Origin: Posidonia oceanica
Lineage: Eukaryota; Streptophyta; Magnoliopsida; Alismatales; Posidoniaceae
Length of the DNA stretch: 64,000 nt
Assembly: GCA_037176725.1 (NCBI GenBank)
Contig: JAZBRS010000050.1
Coordinates: 18,556,001-18,620,000, forward strand
Direction of reading: 5' to 3'
Shown: positions 11,307-23,490 of the stretch, piece after piece
Layout: the number at the start of each line of letters is the position of its first letter
Position numbering within the stretch: the first letter of the stretch is position 1
The notes under the pieces: model-generated
Seen by the model: the letters and a program-made list of their open reading frames with translations, nothing else
Told to the model about the DNA's origin: nothing
The model's database searches: none
Translations under genes and position numbers: made by a program

Positions 11307-11410
11307 GTAAGCAAGTAAAGCAGGCAAAAGCAAAAGCAAGCAAAACACCCAAGCAAGCGGCGAGAAAGCCAAGCAAAAGTCGGAGTACTGCTCCCCAGCA
11401 GAGTCGCCAC
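11307..11410 (-). promoter_or_regulatory. PBS and first bases of the leader, element D (minus strand)
   Basis: Read on the minus strand, TGGCGACTCTGCTGGGGA follows the LTR end by one base (11391-11409). It is close to the complement of the 3' end of a plant tRNA-Arg, the primer known for Ogre elements. The next ~85 bases (CTCGCCGCTTGCTTGGGTG...) match the leader of B after 40570. The leader stops at 11307, where A begins. The tRNA identity is from memory of tRNA-Arg sequence and is inference. Confidence 0.7.
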
Positions 11411-14400
11411 TGTAGTACTACTGAATTCTGATCATCCATGCACATTACCAAAGCTTTTGTGCACCGATCAAAATAGGCTCACTATATGCGACTGGATCCG
11501 AGGGAAGAACTCGACTCGGAAACGCTGGCAAAAGAAAAGAAAAGAAATGATAAAACAATTCGGAGTCGCCACCGGGTCTATTGAATTGGAAGACAAGGAA
11601 AACCAAGGGTTAAGCATGAAAAGACATGCAAAACCAGATGCAAGGAGGAGCAAAGGAATGCAAAGCGAAACTAAGATATGCTATACTACTATGCTATGCT
11701 ATGACTCAAGCCTAGGATAAGGGAAGGTCGATGCGAGCCAAGAGAAAGGGCAAGGACTCCTGTTACGCACGGGGAAGGTGTTAGGCACCCCGATACATCC
11801 GAGAGTTGGTCTTTCATAGGCAATCTCGCGCTATTGCAGGGAATTGCTAGCCTAATGCCTAAATGCCTTAAATGCTTACCTACTATGCATTGGAAATAAA
11901 CGTGCTATCTAAATGCTCAGCCACGCTGCTAGTGTTTCGAACTGGGCGGACCCTGGGTCGTGAGAACTCCTAAGCAGTAAGCATCACAGCCCTATATGCA
12001 GATGCAAGCAATAAAGCAAAATGGTGAAAACCTAGCAATGCAAGCAACAGGCATGCGATAAAGCAAAATAGGTGCGGAAAACAGTGCAAAAATGCAGAAA
12101 ACAAGGCAAGGTGTGCAACACGATGCAAAAGGCGGAAAGCGATGCAAAAGGGGTGCAGAAAGCCATGCAAAGGAGCGGGAAACGATTCAAAAATGCAGAA
12201 AATGAGGTAAAGCGGGGCGCAAAATCAAAACAAAGGGGTGGGTAACATGCATTGGGGTTGCAGCAAGCCAAAGAAGCAATAAAACGCGAGAAACAGCGAA
12301 CGAAACGAAATCTGCGCTTTAAAACGGCTGTCAACCATCTGCAAGCGTTGGACGCTGGTGTTGCCAGACAGACAGCATGCATTTTTTGGAAAACCATGCA
12401 TTCTAACTATATGGATGCAATACAGATGCAAATATGCAACTAAATGGGTGCTAGACATGCAAATCTAACCTAACAGAAGATTAGAAGGGGAATCAGAACA
12501 AGGAGCATGCCAGAATCCAAGATCAAAGCATGCAGGTTGTTGGACGCCTGTATGCTAGGTGTCCAACGTTAGACGCCAGAGTGGCTGGAGTCCAACAAGA
12601 ACAGAAGACAGAGGGGAGAAAAGAAGCATGCAAGTGATAGATGAGAGTAGGGATCATGCATTTGGGCTTCTGGAGTTGAGCATGGAGCAAGCAAGCAAAC
12701 AGGGGAGGCAAAATAAAATCAAACAGACCTTACCTGTGCTGAGTGCCAGGCTAGAGGCACAACCAGGGTGTTGGACGCGAGCTAGGTCAGCGTCCAACGT
12801 TGGACGCCAACACCGGCAGCGTACAACGCTCTGGGAGGCACAACACACAAAAAGCATGCATAAACAAGCAAATAAATCCACAGAAATTAAAGGACAGTTG
12901 CTACTGATGCTAAACATGCATAAGAACATAGGAGGCAAGCAAATAAGCAAGATTAGGGAAGCATGCAAGCTTTAAACAAATGCATGAGAAGCCAAGATGT
13001 TCGACGCTAGAGCCAGCAGCGTCCAACGTTGGACGCTGAAGGCCCTGGCGTCCAATGACCCAGACCTACAGACTCACCTGTTCTAAAGGGGGAGCTCAGC
13101 TCTACCCCACCTATATGCATGCAAACACTTCAAAGACATGTAAGAGACTAGCAGGAGCAAGCACAGCAATCATTTGAGTTATGGAAAGTAAGGAAGGAAG
13201 AACATGCATAAGAGAAGCAAGCTTTAAACTTTGCAAAAAGGAGTAAACAACTTAGAAAAGTCCTAGCAAACCTAAACATGGTTGCCATAGGGGCCAGGCA
13301 TCTCTAAGCAAGCATGGATGAGATTATAACATCAAAAATATGCATGGAGTAGGCATGGTAGCAAAGCAAAGCAGACAGACATGTTGGACGCTAGGTGAAC
13401 CAGCGTCCAACATTGGACGCGGCTCACCCTAGCATCCAACACAAGCAGTGGATTGACTTAACATTAAGCATGCTAAAAGACTTCAAACAGGCTTGGAATA
13501 AGTTAAAAAGCATGGTATAACATCAAAGCACACTTAAGGAAGCACATAGCATGGAGTTACAGAAATAAAAGCAAGAGCAAAGCACGAAAAGCAACTGAAC
13601 AAGAGCAAAGCAAAGCAGAGCAAGAGGGGCTGTTGGACGCTGGCCTATGCCGTGTCCAATGTTGGATGCACCAGGTGGTGCGTCCAACACACTGAACTTG
13701 TTCCGGCCATGAATCATGGCCAAAAGGATTCAGAAAAATGCAAGGTTGCATGGGGACGTACACACTAGCATGCATGACCTAAGGGGATAGAAATCTTACC
13801 TTGTCGTGGCACGACATGTAGGCCTCCCTCACCGGCGCTGCGGAAGTGGATGACCAGCCGACTCCGGCGAGCTCATGCGGGCTGCTGGAGGCACGGGAGA
13901 GGTTGGCTAAGGGTCCGGGATGGAGAGGGATCTTTGGTTTTCTCTGGAGGTGGTCGAATTGCCAAGAGGAAGGCCGGGCTGCTCTGTGCTCCTTGCCAAA
14001 AGAGGGTGGTTGGGGCTAGTTTTGTTTGAGGGATGCATGGGTTTTACTGCGAATTGCAGCGGCTTGGGCGGGAATTGCAGGCAAATGGCAGGTGCTCTGG
14101 GTGTGGGAAGGCCACGAGGATTGGCAGGAGGGCTGTGGGTGTGTCAGTCGGCGGTGAGGAGGCCGATGGCAGCTGACAAGGGCAGCAAACGGCAGTGAGG
14201 GCAAGGAGAGCAGGAAATCCGCTGAAATGGAGGAGAGATGGGTAGTTACTCACGCTTGGAAGGTAGTGGATGGCGTGGAGTGGAGGATGGGACGGGTAGT
14301 AAGTGCGGGGAGGCGGTGGAGTGGACGGGCGGTGAGCCGACGGGGGCGGAGCAGTCGCTGCTGCAACCGAGCTGTTGGACGCCAAACCAGAGGGCGTCCA

Positions 14401-14843
14401 ATGTTGGACGCTGGAACAGGTTACTCACGCTTGGAAGGTAGTGGATGGCGTGGAGTGGAGGATGGGATGGGTAGTAAGTGCGGGGAGGCGGTGGAGTGGA
14501 CGGGCGGTGAGCCGAAGGGGGCGGAGTAGCCACTGCTACAACCGAGCCATTGGACGCCAGACCAGAGCGCGTCCAACGTTGGACGCTGGAACAGGGCACG
14601 TCCAACGTTGGACGCTGCCTATTCTAGCGTCCAACATGCTCAGTTGGCAAAAGACTGCAAGAGGGCTTGGGCTTGGGCCAGAAGGGTGGAAAAAGGTGAA
14701 AAAAGGCTTGAGGTTTAGGCTTGGGATTTAGGTGAGGTTTTGGGCTAGAAAATGGGTTAGAAAAAGGAGTGCCAATCTAGAGTCCACATGAGCCTGCAGG
14801 AGAAAACAACCAACTTCTGGGCTGTCACAATGGGGTGTCTACA
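11411..14843 (-). repeat. 5' LTR of element D (minus strand, 3.43 kb)
   Basis: Read in reverse it starts TGTAGACACCCCA at 14843 and ends ...AGTAGTACTACA at 11411. It is collinear with the LTRs of B and F: a GTCCAAC cassette cluster near its start (14374-14640), further cassettes at 13632-13689, 13383-13440, 12999-13055, 12770-12828 and 12538-12596, then GGGGTGCCTAACACCTTCCCC, GGTGGCGACTCC and the end block. The orientation is shown by the PBS at its left. The flank at 14844-14848 (GTATG) would be its target duplication; the partner is not in the window. A 175-bp tandem duplication is annotated separately. Confidence 0.85.
14246..14595 (-). repeat. 175-bp tandem duplication inside LTR D
   Basis: TTACTCACGCTTGGAAGGTA begins at 14246 and again at 14421. 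The two 175-bp copies (14246-14420 and 14421-14595) differ by a handful of transitions. Both junctions fall inside a GTTGGACGCTGGAACAGG arm of the palindromic cassette, so the cassette may have provoked the duplication. Confidence 0.85.
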
Positions 14844-15148
14844 GTATGTGCAACGCATGCCCCACTTCGACAGCACCCTCAGCAGCGGTACACAGATCAG
14901 CCGCCTGCATGACACATTCCCCGCAAGCACATTGGAAAATGTAGAGGAAGAAGCGGCGCCTGCATCAGCAACACTTGCATCAACAGCATCAGCATCAGCA
15001 TTAGCACCCGCGGCAGCACCGCGAGCATCAGCACTTGCAGCACCAACAGCATCAGCATCAGCATCAGCACCAGCGGCAGCACCGCAAGCATCAGCATCAG
15101 CACCCATGACAGCACCGCGAGCATCAGCACCAGTAGCACCTGCGGTTG
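14844..15148 (+). pseudogene. Fragment of a gag-pol linker (element G), target of D and F
   Basis: The frame reads YVQRMPH.DST... then an Ala/Ser/Pro-rich stretch. It corresponds to F around 24457-24600 (FVQRMPHLG) and B around 44578-44700 (FVQRMPHLN), the segment between protease and RT. Minus-strand LTR D lies directly to the left and LTR F directly to the right, so this is a scrap of a host element. The repeat tract is built from GCATCAGCA and GCAGCACCGCGA units and encodes a low-complexity ASAPAAAP-type linker, unlike the linkers of B (HAE repeats) and F (Gln/Ala). The last five bases before LTR F (GGTTG) would be one target duplication of F. Confidence 0.75.
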
Positions 15149-18100
15149 TGTAGACACCCCATTCTGACAGCTTGGAAGTTGGTGATTTCTCCTGCAGGCT
15201 TGTTTGGACTCTAGGATGGCACTCTTTTTCAGATTAACCCATTTCTACCCCAAAACCAAACCTAAAACCTTACCTAAACCCCAAAGCCTTAACCCAAGCC
15301 TTTTACACATTTTTAAACCCTTTCTAAGCCCAAGCCCAAGCCCATTTCAGCCTTTTGCCTCCTGAGTATGTTGTACACTGGCACGAGCAGCGTCCAACGT
15401 TGGACGTGTCCAATGCTAACGTCCAACGTTGGACGTCTTCTGCTCTAGCGTCCAACAATCTAGGTGCAGTAGCGGCTGCTCCGCCACCTTCGGCTCACCT
15501 CCCGTCCTCTCCGCCGCCCGTACGCACTTACTATCCATCCCTTCGTGCATTCCAGGCCACCCACTAGCTTCCAAGCCCGAGTAAGTGCACTTACTAGCCA
15601 TCTTTTCCACCCCTGCCCATTTCCCGCTCTCCTCCACCCTCACTGCCATCAGTCGCATCTACCTGCCACCGTCGAGCTTTCCCCGGCCTCCTGACATGCC
15701 CACCTGTGTCGCTTGCCATCCCTCGTGGCCTCAACACACCCAACAACCCTGCCACAGCCCTGCCATCGCCTGCAAATCCCTCTGCAACCGCTGCCAATGC
15801 ACCCAAACCCATGCAACCCATTCACCAAAACCAGCTCCAAACAGCCATCTTCACGCCAACGCACAGACCAGCACAGCCATTCCCTCTGCAATTCACCACT
15901 ACCAGAGCCAAGAGCAAACACCCACCTTCACACCCGACCCTTCGGTGCCTTCTTCTGTGCCCCCAGCAAGCCCTGCGACCTCACCGGAGTTCGTCCACTG
16001 CAGACTTCCGTAGCGCCGACGAAGGGAGCGAACAGCCATTTCAAGCCGCAGCGAGGTTGGTTATCCATCCTTGAAGCTCATGCATGATTGGTTGAGTGTT
16101 TTTGAATGCTTTCCATGCATTATTGCACAGCACACACCCCTCCTCACCTTGGCTTTCCGGCCGTGAGGAGTAGGTGGGTGGAGCAATCCACCCACCTAAT
16201 TTCGGCACCAAGCATACCACCATGCTTGTTGTCGATCACCCTTGCTTATTAGCTAGTTTATTTGGAGTTTCGAATCGATTTGGCCGCTGTTCTTGGCCAG
16301 GAGGTTCGTCAGTCTGTTGGATGCCCAGGCTGGTGCGTCCAACGTTGGACGCGGCCGTAGCCAGCGTCCAACACCCTGCCTTGCCTTCTTTTCCTTTGCC
16401 TTTGCTTTGAAGCTTGCCATGCCTTGTTGTTGCTTGCCTTTTATGAACCCCTACTGCATGCTTTCCTTACGTGTTTTCAAATGCTGTGCCATGCCTGCTT
16501 CCTTGTTTGGATCTTGTCTTGGATCATTTTGCATGTTCTAGTTCAATCTTGCTGTCTGCCTGCGTTGGACGCTTAGGTGAGCCGCGTCCAACGTTGGACA
16601 CTAGTTCATCCAGCGTCCAACATGTCTGCTAGCTCTTATCTGCTGCCATGCTTGTATCTTGCTTCTTTTCATGATTTAGGCTTGATCCATGCTTACTTAG
16701 TGATGCCTGGCCCCTATGGCAGCCATGTTTAGACTTATTAATCCCCTCTCAAGTTGCATGCTGTTTTTTCTTGGGTTTTGCCCCTTTATTCCTTTGCATG
16801 CTCCTTTTTTAATTGCTTCTCAAGGATTATATGCTTGGTATGGATGCTTCTTTTGATCTGGCAAGTCATCAGTAGCTTGCATGCATGTTAAGTGGGGTTT
16901 TAGAGCTGAGCTCCCCCTTTTGCAGGTGGGTTTGCATTCTGCAGGTGTTGGACGCTGGGGACTTCAGCGTCCTACATTGGACGCTGCTGTCACCCGCGTC
17001 TAACATTCCTGTTCATTTGTTTTAGTTCTAAATGTTTGCATGATGCTCTGATCCATATTGTTTGCATGACTTATGTGTTCATATGATTGCTTAGCTTTCA
17101 TTGCAATTGTTCCTTAGCTTTCTTAGATCGCATGCTAGTTTTATGCAAGTTTTTTATTGGTTTGTGCCTCCCAGTGCATTGTATGCTGCTGTTCCTGCCG
17201 TCCAACATTGGACGCTGGTTCAGCTTGCGTCCAACGCTCTGGTTGAGCTTTATGCCTGCCACGCATTGCAGTTGTTGTGCTTTTTGGATTTTTATGTATC
17301 CTATGCTTGCATGTCTCGCTTATGCCTGCTTACAGTAGCCTGAATGCATGCTTACATTTTTTATTTATCATCTGGATGTTTATGCCTTGCTGTCCCTTTG
17401 GCTTGTGTTGGACGCCAGCCTCTCTGGCGTCTAACGTTGGACACCATGCCCACGGGCGTCCAACACCCTGCTTGTTTCAATTGCTGATCTTAGCTTGCAT
17501 CTTGCTCTGAATCTGCTCCTGAATTGCTGTCCTAGTTGCCCTACATGTCATGCACCTGTTCTGCTGCATTTCTGCATCTGCATTGCATTCATATAGTTAG
17601 AATGCATCCTTTTCTGAAAATTGCATGCTGTCTGCCTCCAGCAGATGTTGGACGCCAGCAATGCCAGCGTCCAACGCTTGCAGTAGGCTAAACCTGATTT
17701 TAAAACGCCGATTTGGTTTCATTTGTCGTTTTCTATGTTTTATCGCTTCTTATTCGTACTACAACCCCCATGCATGCTACCTGACCCCTGTTTTGGTTTT
17801 GCACCGCGCCCTTGCATCGTTTTCTGTGCCCTTGCATCATTTACCGCCCCTTTGCATCGTTTTCCGTGCTTTCACCTCGTTTTCCACGCTCTCGCACCGT
17901 CTTCCGCGCTCGCTTTGGTCTGTCCCACGTCTGTCGCTTGCATTGCCTGGTTTGCCCCGTAGTTTTGCTTTATCGCTTGCATTTGCATTAGGGCTATGAT
18001 GCTTACTGCCTAAGAGTTCTCACGAACCAGGGTTCGCCCAGTTCGGAACACTAGCAGCGTTGCTGAACACATAGATAGCACATTTATTTCCCATGCATAG

Positions 18101-18445
18101 CAATCAGACATTCATTGCATTTAGGCATTAGGCAAGCATCTTCCTGCATTAGCGAGCGAGATTGCCTAAGAAAGACCGACTCTCGGACGTATCGGGGGTG
18201 CCTAACACCTTCCCCATGCGTAACAGGAGTCCTTGCCTTTTCTCTTGGCCCACAATGACCTTTTCCTTCATCCTAGGCACGAGTCATAGCATAGCATCGC
18301 ATTGTGTTGCATCGCATCCCCTTTGCCCCCTATTTGCATCTGGTTTTGCATGTCTTTTCATGCATTACCCTCGGTTTTCCCTGTCTCCCAATTTAATAGA
18401 CCTGGTGGCGACTCCAATTTGTCTTATCATTTCTTCTTTTTGCTT
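15149..18445 (+). repeat. 5' LTR of element F (3' end deleted)
   Basis: It starts TGTAGACACCCCATTCTGACAG directly after the gag-pol scrap. Palindromic cassettes lie at about 15387-15456, 16316-16372, 16564-16621, 16947-17004, 17197-17235, 17407-17464 and 17647-17675. The conserved block GGGGTGCCTAACACCTTCCCC is near 18194 and TGGCGACTCC at 18406-18415. Compared with B, homology then stops near 18445: the last ~150 bp of the LTR, the PBS and ~90 bp of leader are missing, and leader sequence (GCCTGCCT...) follows at once. The CA end of the LTR is therefore absent. Confidence 0.8.
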
Positions 18446-19611
18446 TTTTTGCCTGCCTCTTGCCTTTGTATGCACTGTCTGTTTGCCTGCCTTGCTTGTT
18501 TAAATGCTTTATTACCTGCTTCATTCCTTTACATGCTTTATTACATGCTTACCTGCTTTTACTTGCTTTATTTACCAGCCTTTTCTCCTTGCTTTATTTC
18601 CAGCATATGCATGTCTAAATATTTGCTTGGCACACCATGCATGCCTTTTGAATGATGAATGCTTTCTTTTACACCAATGCAATGCCACTGCACCTGCACA
18701 TACTATGCATACTTGCCTTTTGCTATGATGAGTGTTTTTTCCTTCACTATCATGCTCACAACACTAGCACATACCATGCACATGCCTTTTGCAATGATTT
18801 GTGTTGCTTGCTTGCCATGTTTGGGTGATTTTCTTCCCCTTTTGCACTAAGCCTAAGGACAATTAGAGACTGATTGCTTCCCCCACGGCTAACAAAAAAC
18901 GACAAGTAAAAAGAACCTTTAGGAGCAACTAGAGACTGCAATACACCCGCACCCCCTTGAGTTAATAAAATGCGCAAGATAAAACGCGAAGCAATTGCAT
19001 AAAGCATCATATAGGGCATGCATTCTTCTCATCTGATTCCACCTACAGTCTGAGAAGGATAGTCCCAGTCTCTCTCCCCCAGCACTTTGGCGAGGTGTGA
19101 GTAGATCGGTCTGTCCCCCTTGTCAGGGGGTCGCGTTAGTGTTAGTGGAGGGTACCACCCATGCTTCTGGCAGGGTCAAGGCCACCTACGCACCACCACG
19201 TCACCACCTGAGCTTTGGGCCGGGATTAAGACGTGGGACCTACTTTTTCTAGCCTGAGTCGGCGACCTGTACACCCATGAGCGTCCGAAGTAGACTACCT
19301 ACTAGGACACCCTAGATTGGTGAGGGAGGGCATGCTAGAGAGCATACATCTGCATTCATGACATATATCAAAGCATTTGCATTTTACTTTCGAGTTCTAA
19401 TCCCTTGTTATTTGCTTGCCTTTCGTGCAGAGGTCAGTAAGCAAGTTCCTTAGCTGGAGCTTGAGTGCATTCTCTTGCTGACGCCCCTGTTGCGACCCCT
19501 GCTTCCGATCATCCCCATCCGAGCTACTTCGCCATCGTGATAATAGCTCCTCCAAGGATTCACCCTCTTGCCCCTTGTCGTAGCCCTGTGATCACCCGTT
19601 CTCAGTCAGCG
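18446..19611 (+). other. Leader (5' UTR) of element F, PBS lost
   Basis: Non-coding, collinear with 40630-41715 of B: CTTGCTTGGCACACCATGCATGCC near 18625, AAGCCTAAGGACAATTAGAGACTG near 18849, and CACCTACAGTCTGAGAAG near 19041. The conserved stretch suggests packaging, translation or splicing signals, but nothing specific can be named. Short T-rich frames here are not genes. Confidence 0.7.
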
Positions 19612-22159
19612 ATGGCCCAGTTTGTTGGTGATTCCTAGGTCCCTGTTGCCTCGAAGGTGGCCCCTCTTTCGGTCCCTTTGGCTCCCGCATTACCCCCCTC
19701 TGTGCCAGCGTCTCCTTCTCTGGTACAGTTGCCTCCCCTCTATTTTGTGAGGCAGTGGCAGGGTCCGCCGGACGCGGTTGTCGAGTCTCTCTTGGCATCC
19801 ACCGTTCGTGCCCCCGAGGTGCCCCTGACTCCTTCTCAGGGTAATGTCACTTTTGACACTCACCCTGCTGCGGTGAATCTCGCCTTAGGACCTCCGCCTC
19901 ATGGACAATCTGTGTCCCAACCGCTTGATTCTGCTCCCCCGCCGATCCTGCAACTTAGCATACCCACTGACGGGTCCCCTGAGATGTAGTATCAGCAGCT
20001 GATGGAAACTGCCCAAAGACTGCAGGGCATGGCTCTATCTCTTCGCCCTTCATTCACTCCTGCTGCTCCCGAGGCTCCGCTGCGACCTACTCTCACGTCG
20101 CAGGCATTCCCTTTTGCTCCCCCGCCCAGACCACCGCCTCAGCTACTCACTGCTCCGGTGATGGGGGCTCAACTTCCGCCTCCTGCATATGCACAACACC
20201 CTGCACAGCATCCTCCTTTGGCACCTGATGGCCAGTCCTTAGGACTGGTTGGAGCATAGTAACCCTCTGGCCCACCGCCCAGCACCGTGCCGGTGCAGCA
20301 GCTGACGCTCCAGCACTCTGCATCACCTATCACTCAACATGCTAGTTATTCCTACCCCCTGCATCAACAATACCCTACCCCTGCATACATGCTAGCACAC
20401 ACAACACATCCGCACGAATACGCCGCCCATCCTGTCGCTCCACCAGGCAATGTGATGGTCGATCCAGAGGAGCACCTTGGTGCATCTTATGCGGCGTATG
20501 TGGCCTCTGCCCCTGTTGTACCACCTCCTTTGGCAGCAGCACCAGAATCCAACGACGATAAGTTCGCCGTTCTGGAGAAAGCGCTTTGACAAGTGCAAGG
20601 TACAGACCACTAGTCTTACCAATTCCGAGACCTCTGTTACTTCCCAGAGGCGATGCTTCCACCGAAGTTTCACATCCCGATCTTTGAAAAATATAATGGT
20701 AGAGGCTGTCCAATAGCACACCTGAAGGCTTACTGCGGAGATCTCGCTCAACTCCAAGCTGACGAGAGGCTGCTAATCTACTTGTTCCAGAAAAATCTAA
20801 CCGGCCCCGCGCTCAAGTGGTTCACCTCACTTGATATGGCCAGCATCAAGATGTGGAACGACCTCAGCCAAGCGTTCCTGGGACAATATTCCTTGAACCT
20901 AGACCTGGTCCCTAAGTGCGTGGACCTGGTCGCAACAAAGTAGAACCCCGGCAAGCCGTTTGGGGAGTATGTCGGCCGCTGGCGTGCACTCGCTTCGCAG
21001 GTTTGAGACGGACCCTCTGACGAGGAGTCTCTCGAGATTGTGATTGGGGGTGCGCAGCCTGCCGTCGGGGCTCTGCTCAGCATTCAACCTGTCACAACTT
21101 TCACTGCATTGATTCAGGCTGGCACCCGCGTGGAGAGTTCGCTACGGAGTGGCAACTTCCCAGCGCTCTCTACGTTTGCCAAGCAGGCCACCACCAACAG
21201 CAACAGCAGTGGTAGCACCAACAGCCGGCCCAAGAAGAAGGACTTGCCAAAACCTGCTGTTGCCTACGTCGACCTCTCGCTCGTGCCTGTTTAGCTGGCG
21301 GTTTGGCCTCCCCCGTATCAAGTAATATATGCACCAGCTCCTAGGGCACCCCCACACCACAAATCACTACCACCGCCCAACCGGTGTATCCTGCCGCACC
21401 GGTCCGGCAAGCGCAACCCCAGGGGCAAAGGCGACAGCGGTGTCAATTCACCCCACTGGTGGAGCCGTTAAGCGCTGTCCTCCCCAAGGTTGCGACATTC
21501 CTGAGGTTTCTCGAGGCTCACCCACTGCCAAATCCACTTCCGCATTGGCATAAGGTGCACCTTTTTAGCGACTTCATCGAGCCGTAGGGCACTCGATGAA
21601 CAGTTGCCTCACTTTACGGGATGCCATTCAGAATCTGATCGAATCGGGAACGATTACGATCCACACGCATGAGGCATCTACATCTGCTCCATCATCAACA
21701 TCAGCCCCTGCACAAGCATTAGCACCCCCTCATCCCAGCATCGTCCACCAGCCCCTCTCGGAGCATCCCAATCCGAAAGGCACGGGGACCTCGGGAATCT
21801 ATTCTCTCTCCCCCTCCGGGCCTACTACGTCTGTAGTAGACCCCTCCGAGCTCATTCATGATTTCTCAGAGTCCTTTCCTCTCGCTCTCTATCGTGCGGC
21901 TATTGCCGGATCCAAGTCGGGAGTCCATATGATCCGACCGTGTGCCAGGCCGGGGCACTCCGCCGCTCGCCCTACCATGCACCCTCAGGCCCTTACCCCT
22001 GTACACCTTCAAGCTAAACCGTAGGCCCAAACCCCTGCCTCTTATTTAGGTAGGCCCCTAGTCAGCCTGTTAGCTAGGTCTCAGCCAGGACCCCCAGCAA
22101 CCTACCAGCATCAGCACCCTTCCCCCTATCGCCCAGCCAACCCTCCTGTAGCCCCTCTT
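19612..22159 (+). pseudogene. gag of element F (broken)
   Basis: ATG at 19612 (MAQFVGD) is shared with B (41716). A Pro-rich N-terminal part, with repeated PPPP and QLP, runs to about 20260. The capsid-type Retrotrans_gag domain follows at about 20653-21080: LPPKFHIPIFEKYNGRGCP..HL.AYCGDLAQL, LIYLFQKNLTGPALKWF, FGEYVGRWRALA. No zinc knuckle was found. In-frame stops include TAG at 19636 and 19987 (both CAG in B), 20258 and 20941 and TGA near 21004; there are also frame changes. The Gag would form the virus-like particle. This is the only copy of the domain in the A/B/D/F family within the window. Confidence 0.8.
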
Positions 22160-23490
22160 GTGCTCGCAGCACAGGCCCCTACGGTTATTGACTTAACCTG
22201 GGACCCATATCGCGTGCCCTACAACTATGCCACGAAAACGTGCGCAGAAGTCACACGATCGGGGAGGGTATACCAGCCCGCAGCACCAGTGGTAAGGCCC
22301 AACCGTCCAGCACCCGCTATTCCCCCACCAGCAGGCCAACCCACTGCACCCCTACCAGTTAGCCAACTCGCAACACCCCCAGTATGAAGCCAACCCCCTA
22401 CACCTAGCCCGGTAGAGCCAACCCCCAAAGCATCCCCTTCTACCACCAAAAAGCCGCACCACAAAACAAACATTACCTCCCAGCTTAGGAGGGTTAAAGC
22501 CGACATTTCAATTTGGGACCATATACATTCCTCATCTGAACACCGTGAGGCTTTTCTCCAAGTGTTCCAAGCAGCCCGTGTGTCCCAAGCTATAGAACCC
22601 GTGGCCCTGGAAAGCATGGTTGGCATCATCGCGGAGCCTCAGATAATCTCTTTCACGAGCGATGAACTGCCTTTGGCAGGGATTAATCATAACCAACTCT
22701 TGTTTGTCACGGTGCAATACAAAAACTTTCACATTCCCCTATCACTGGTTGATAACGGGTCAAACCTTAACGTCTGTCCGTTGCGCACTGCAAACAGGCT
22801 TGGATTCAAAGCCGAAGAATCACCCTGGCGATAATGGGAATGACAGCTTTTGACAATACTCACAATGACGCTCTAGGGATTTTGATTATTCCTCTTGTCA
22901 TTGGCCCGGTCACATTCGATGTGGAATTCTACATTGTTGACTTGGAGCCTAACTTTAATTTCCTGCTTGAGCACCCTTGGCTGCACAAGCATCAGGTGAT
23001 CCCCTCGACCCTCCACCGCATGATCAAGTTTCGCCACGGTGACGATGTTATCGTTGTAATGGCGGAAAACTTCGAGAAGGAGCGGATCGAGGCAGTTGCA
23101 CCTATCTCTTCGTAGACTATCCCTTTTGACCCTGAGCTTTCAGATGCCTTGTATCGAGTTAATCAGTGTGAGCCGGTTAGCTTTATACCTGATCTTGAAT
23201 GTGTCAACTCCTTGGCCGTTCACAACAACCCCTTCCGGATGGTCGAAAACGTCTGTCACAGGTGGGGATATGTCAAGGGAACGCCACTCGAGCGATACGG
23301 CCAGGGAATCGCTGAGCCGATCAGAGCAGCAGAGCAAAGAGATTTGGAAGGTCTCAGATATGACCTACAGTCCAGCAAAGACAGATGCATGCAGCCTAAG
23401 GATAAAAGGATGGCTATCCCGCAGGACCTCACTAACTTCACCAGTGCAGGTATCCTGGATTCAAACTGCAGTGAGGCCCCAGCACAGTAG
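22160..23490 (+). pseudogene. Protease region of element F (frameshifted)
   Basis: It begins at the TVIDLTWDP motif, then a Pro-rich stretch, then SQLRRVKADISIWD and the aspartic protease core. The active-site triad reads D-N-G at 22751-22759 (LVDNGSNLNVCPL), as commonly seen in Tat-type elements, and the second conserved segment is FNFLLEHPWLH near 22955. A 1-nt deletion near 22823, relative to B, shifts the frame between the active site and the flap region, so no working protease can be made. A TAG at 23488-23490 sits at the same codon as one in B (43618). Confidence 0.8.

Noticed and set aside
14897..15157. Minus-strand Leu/Met-rich frame that looks like a membrane protein
   Set aside because: It is the complement of the Ala-rich gag-pol linker repeat of element G; the sense frame is supported by FVQRMPH-type homology.
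22751..22759. D-N-G in place of D-S/T-G as a mutated, dead protease
   Set aside because: Both F and B have it, and Tat-type plant elements commonly carry D-N-G there, so it is probably the family norm.
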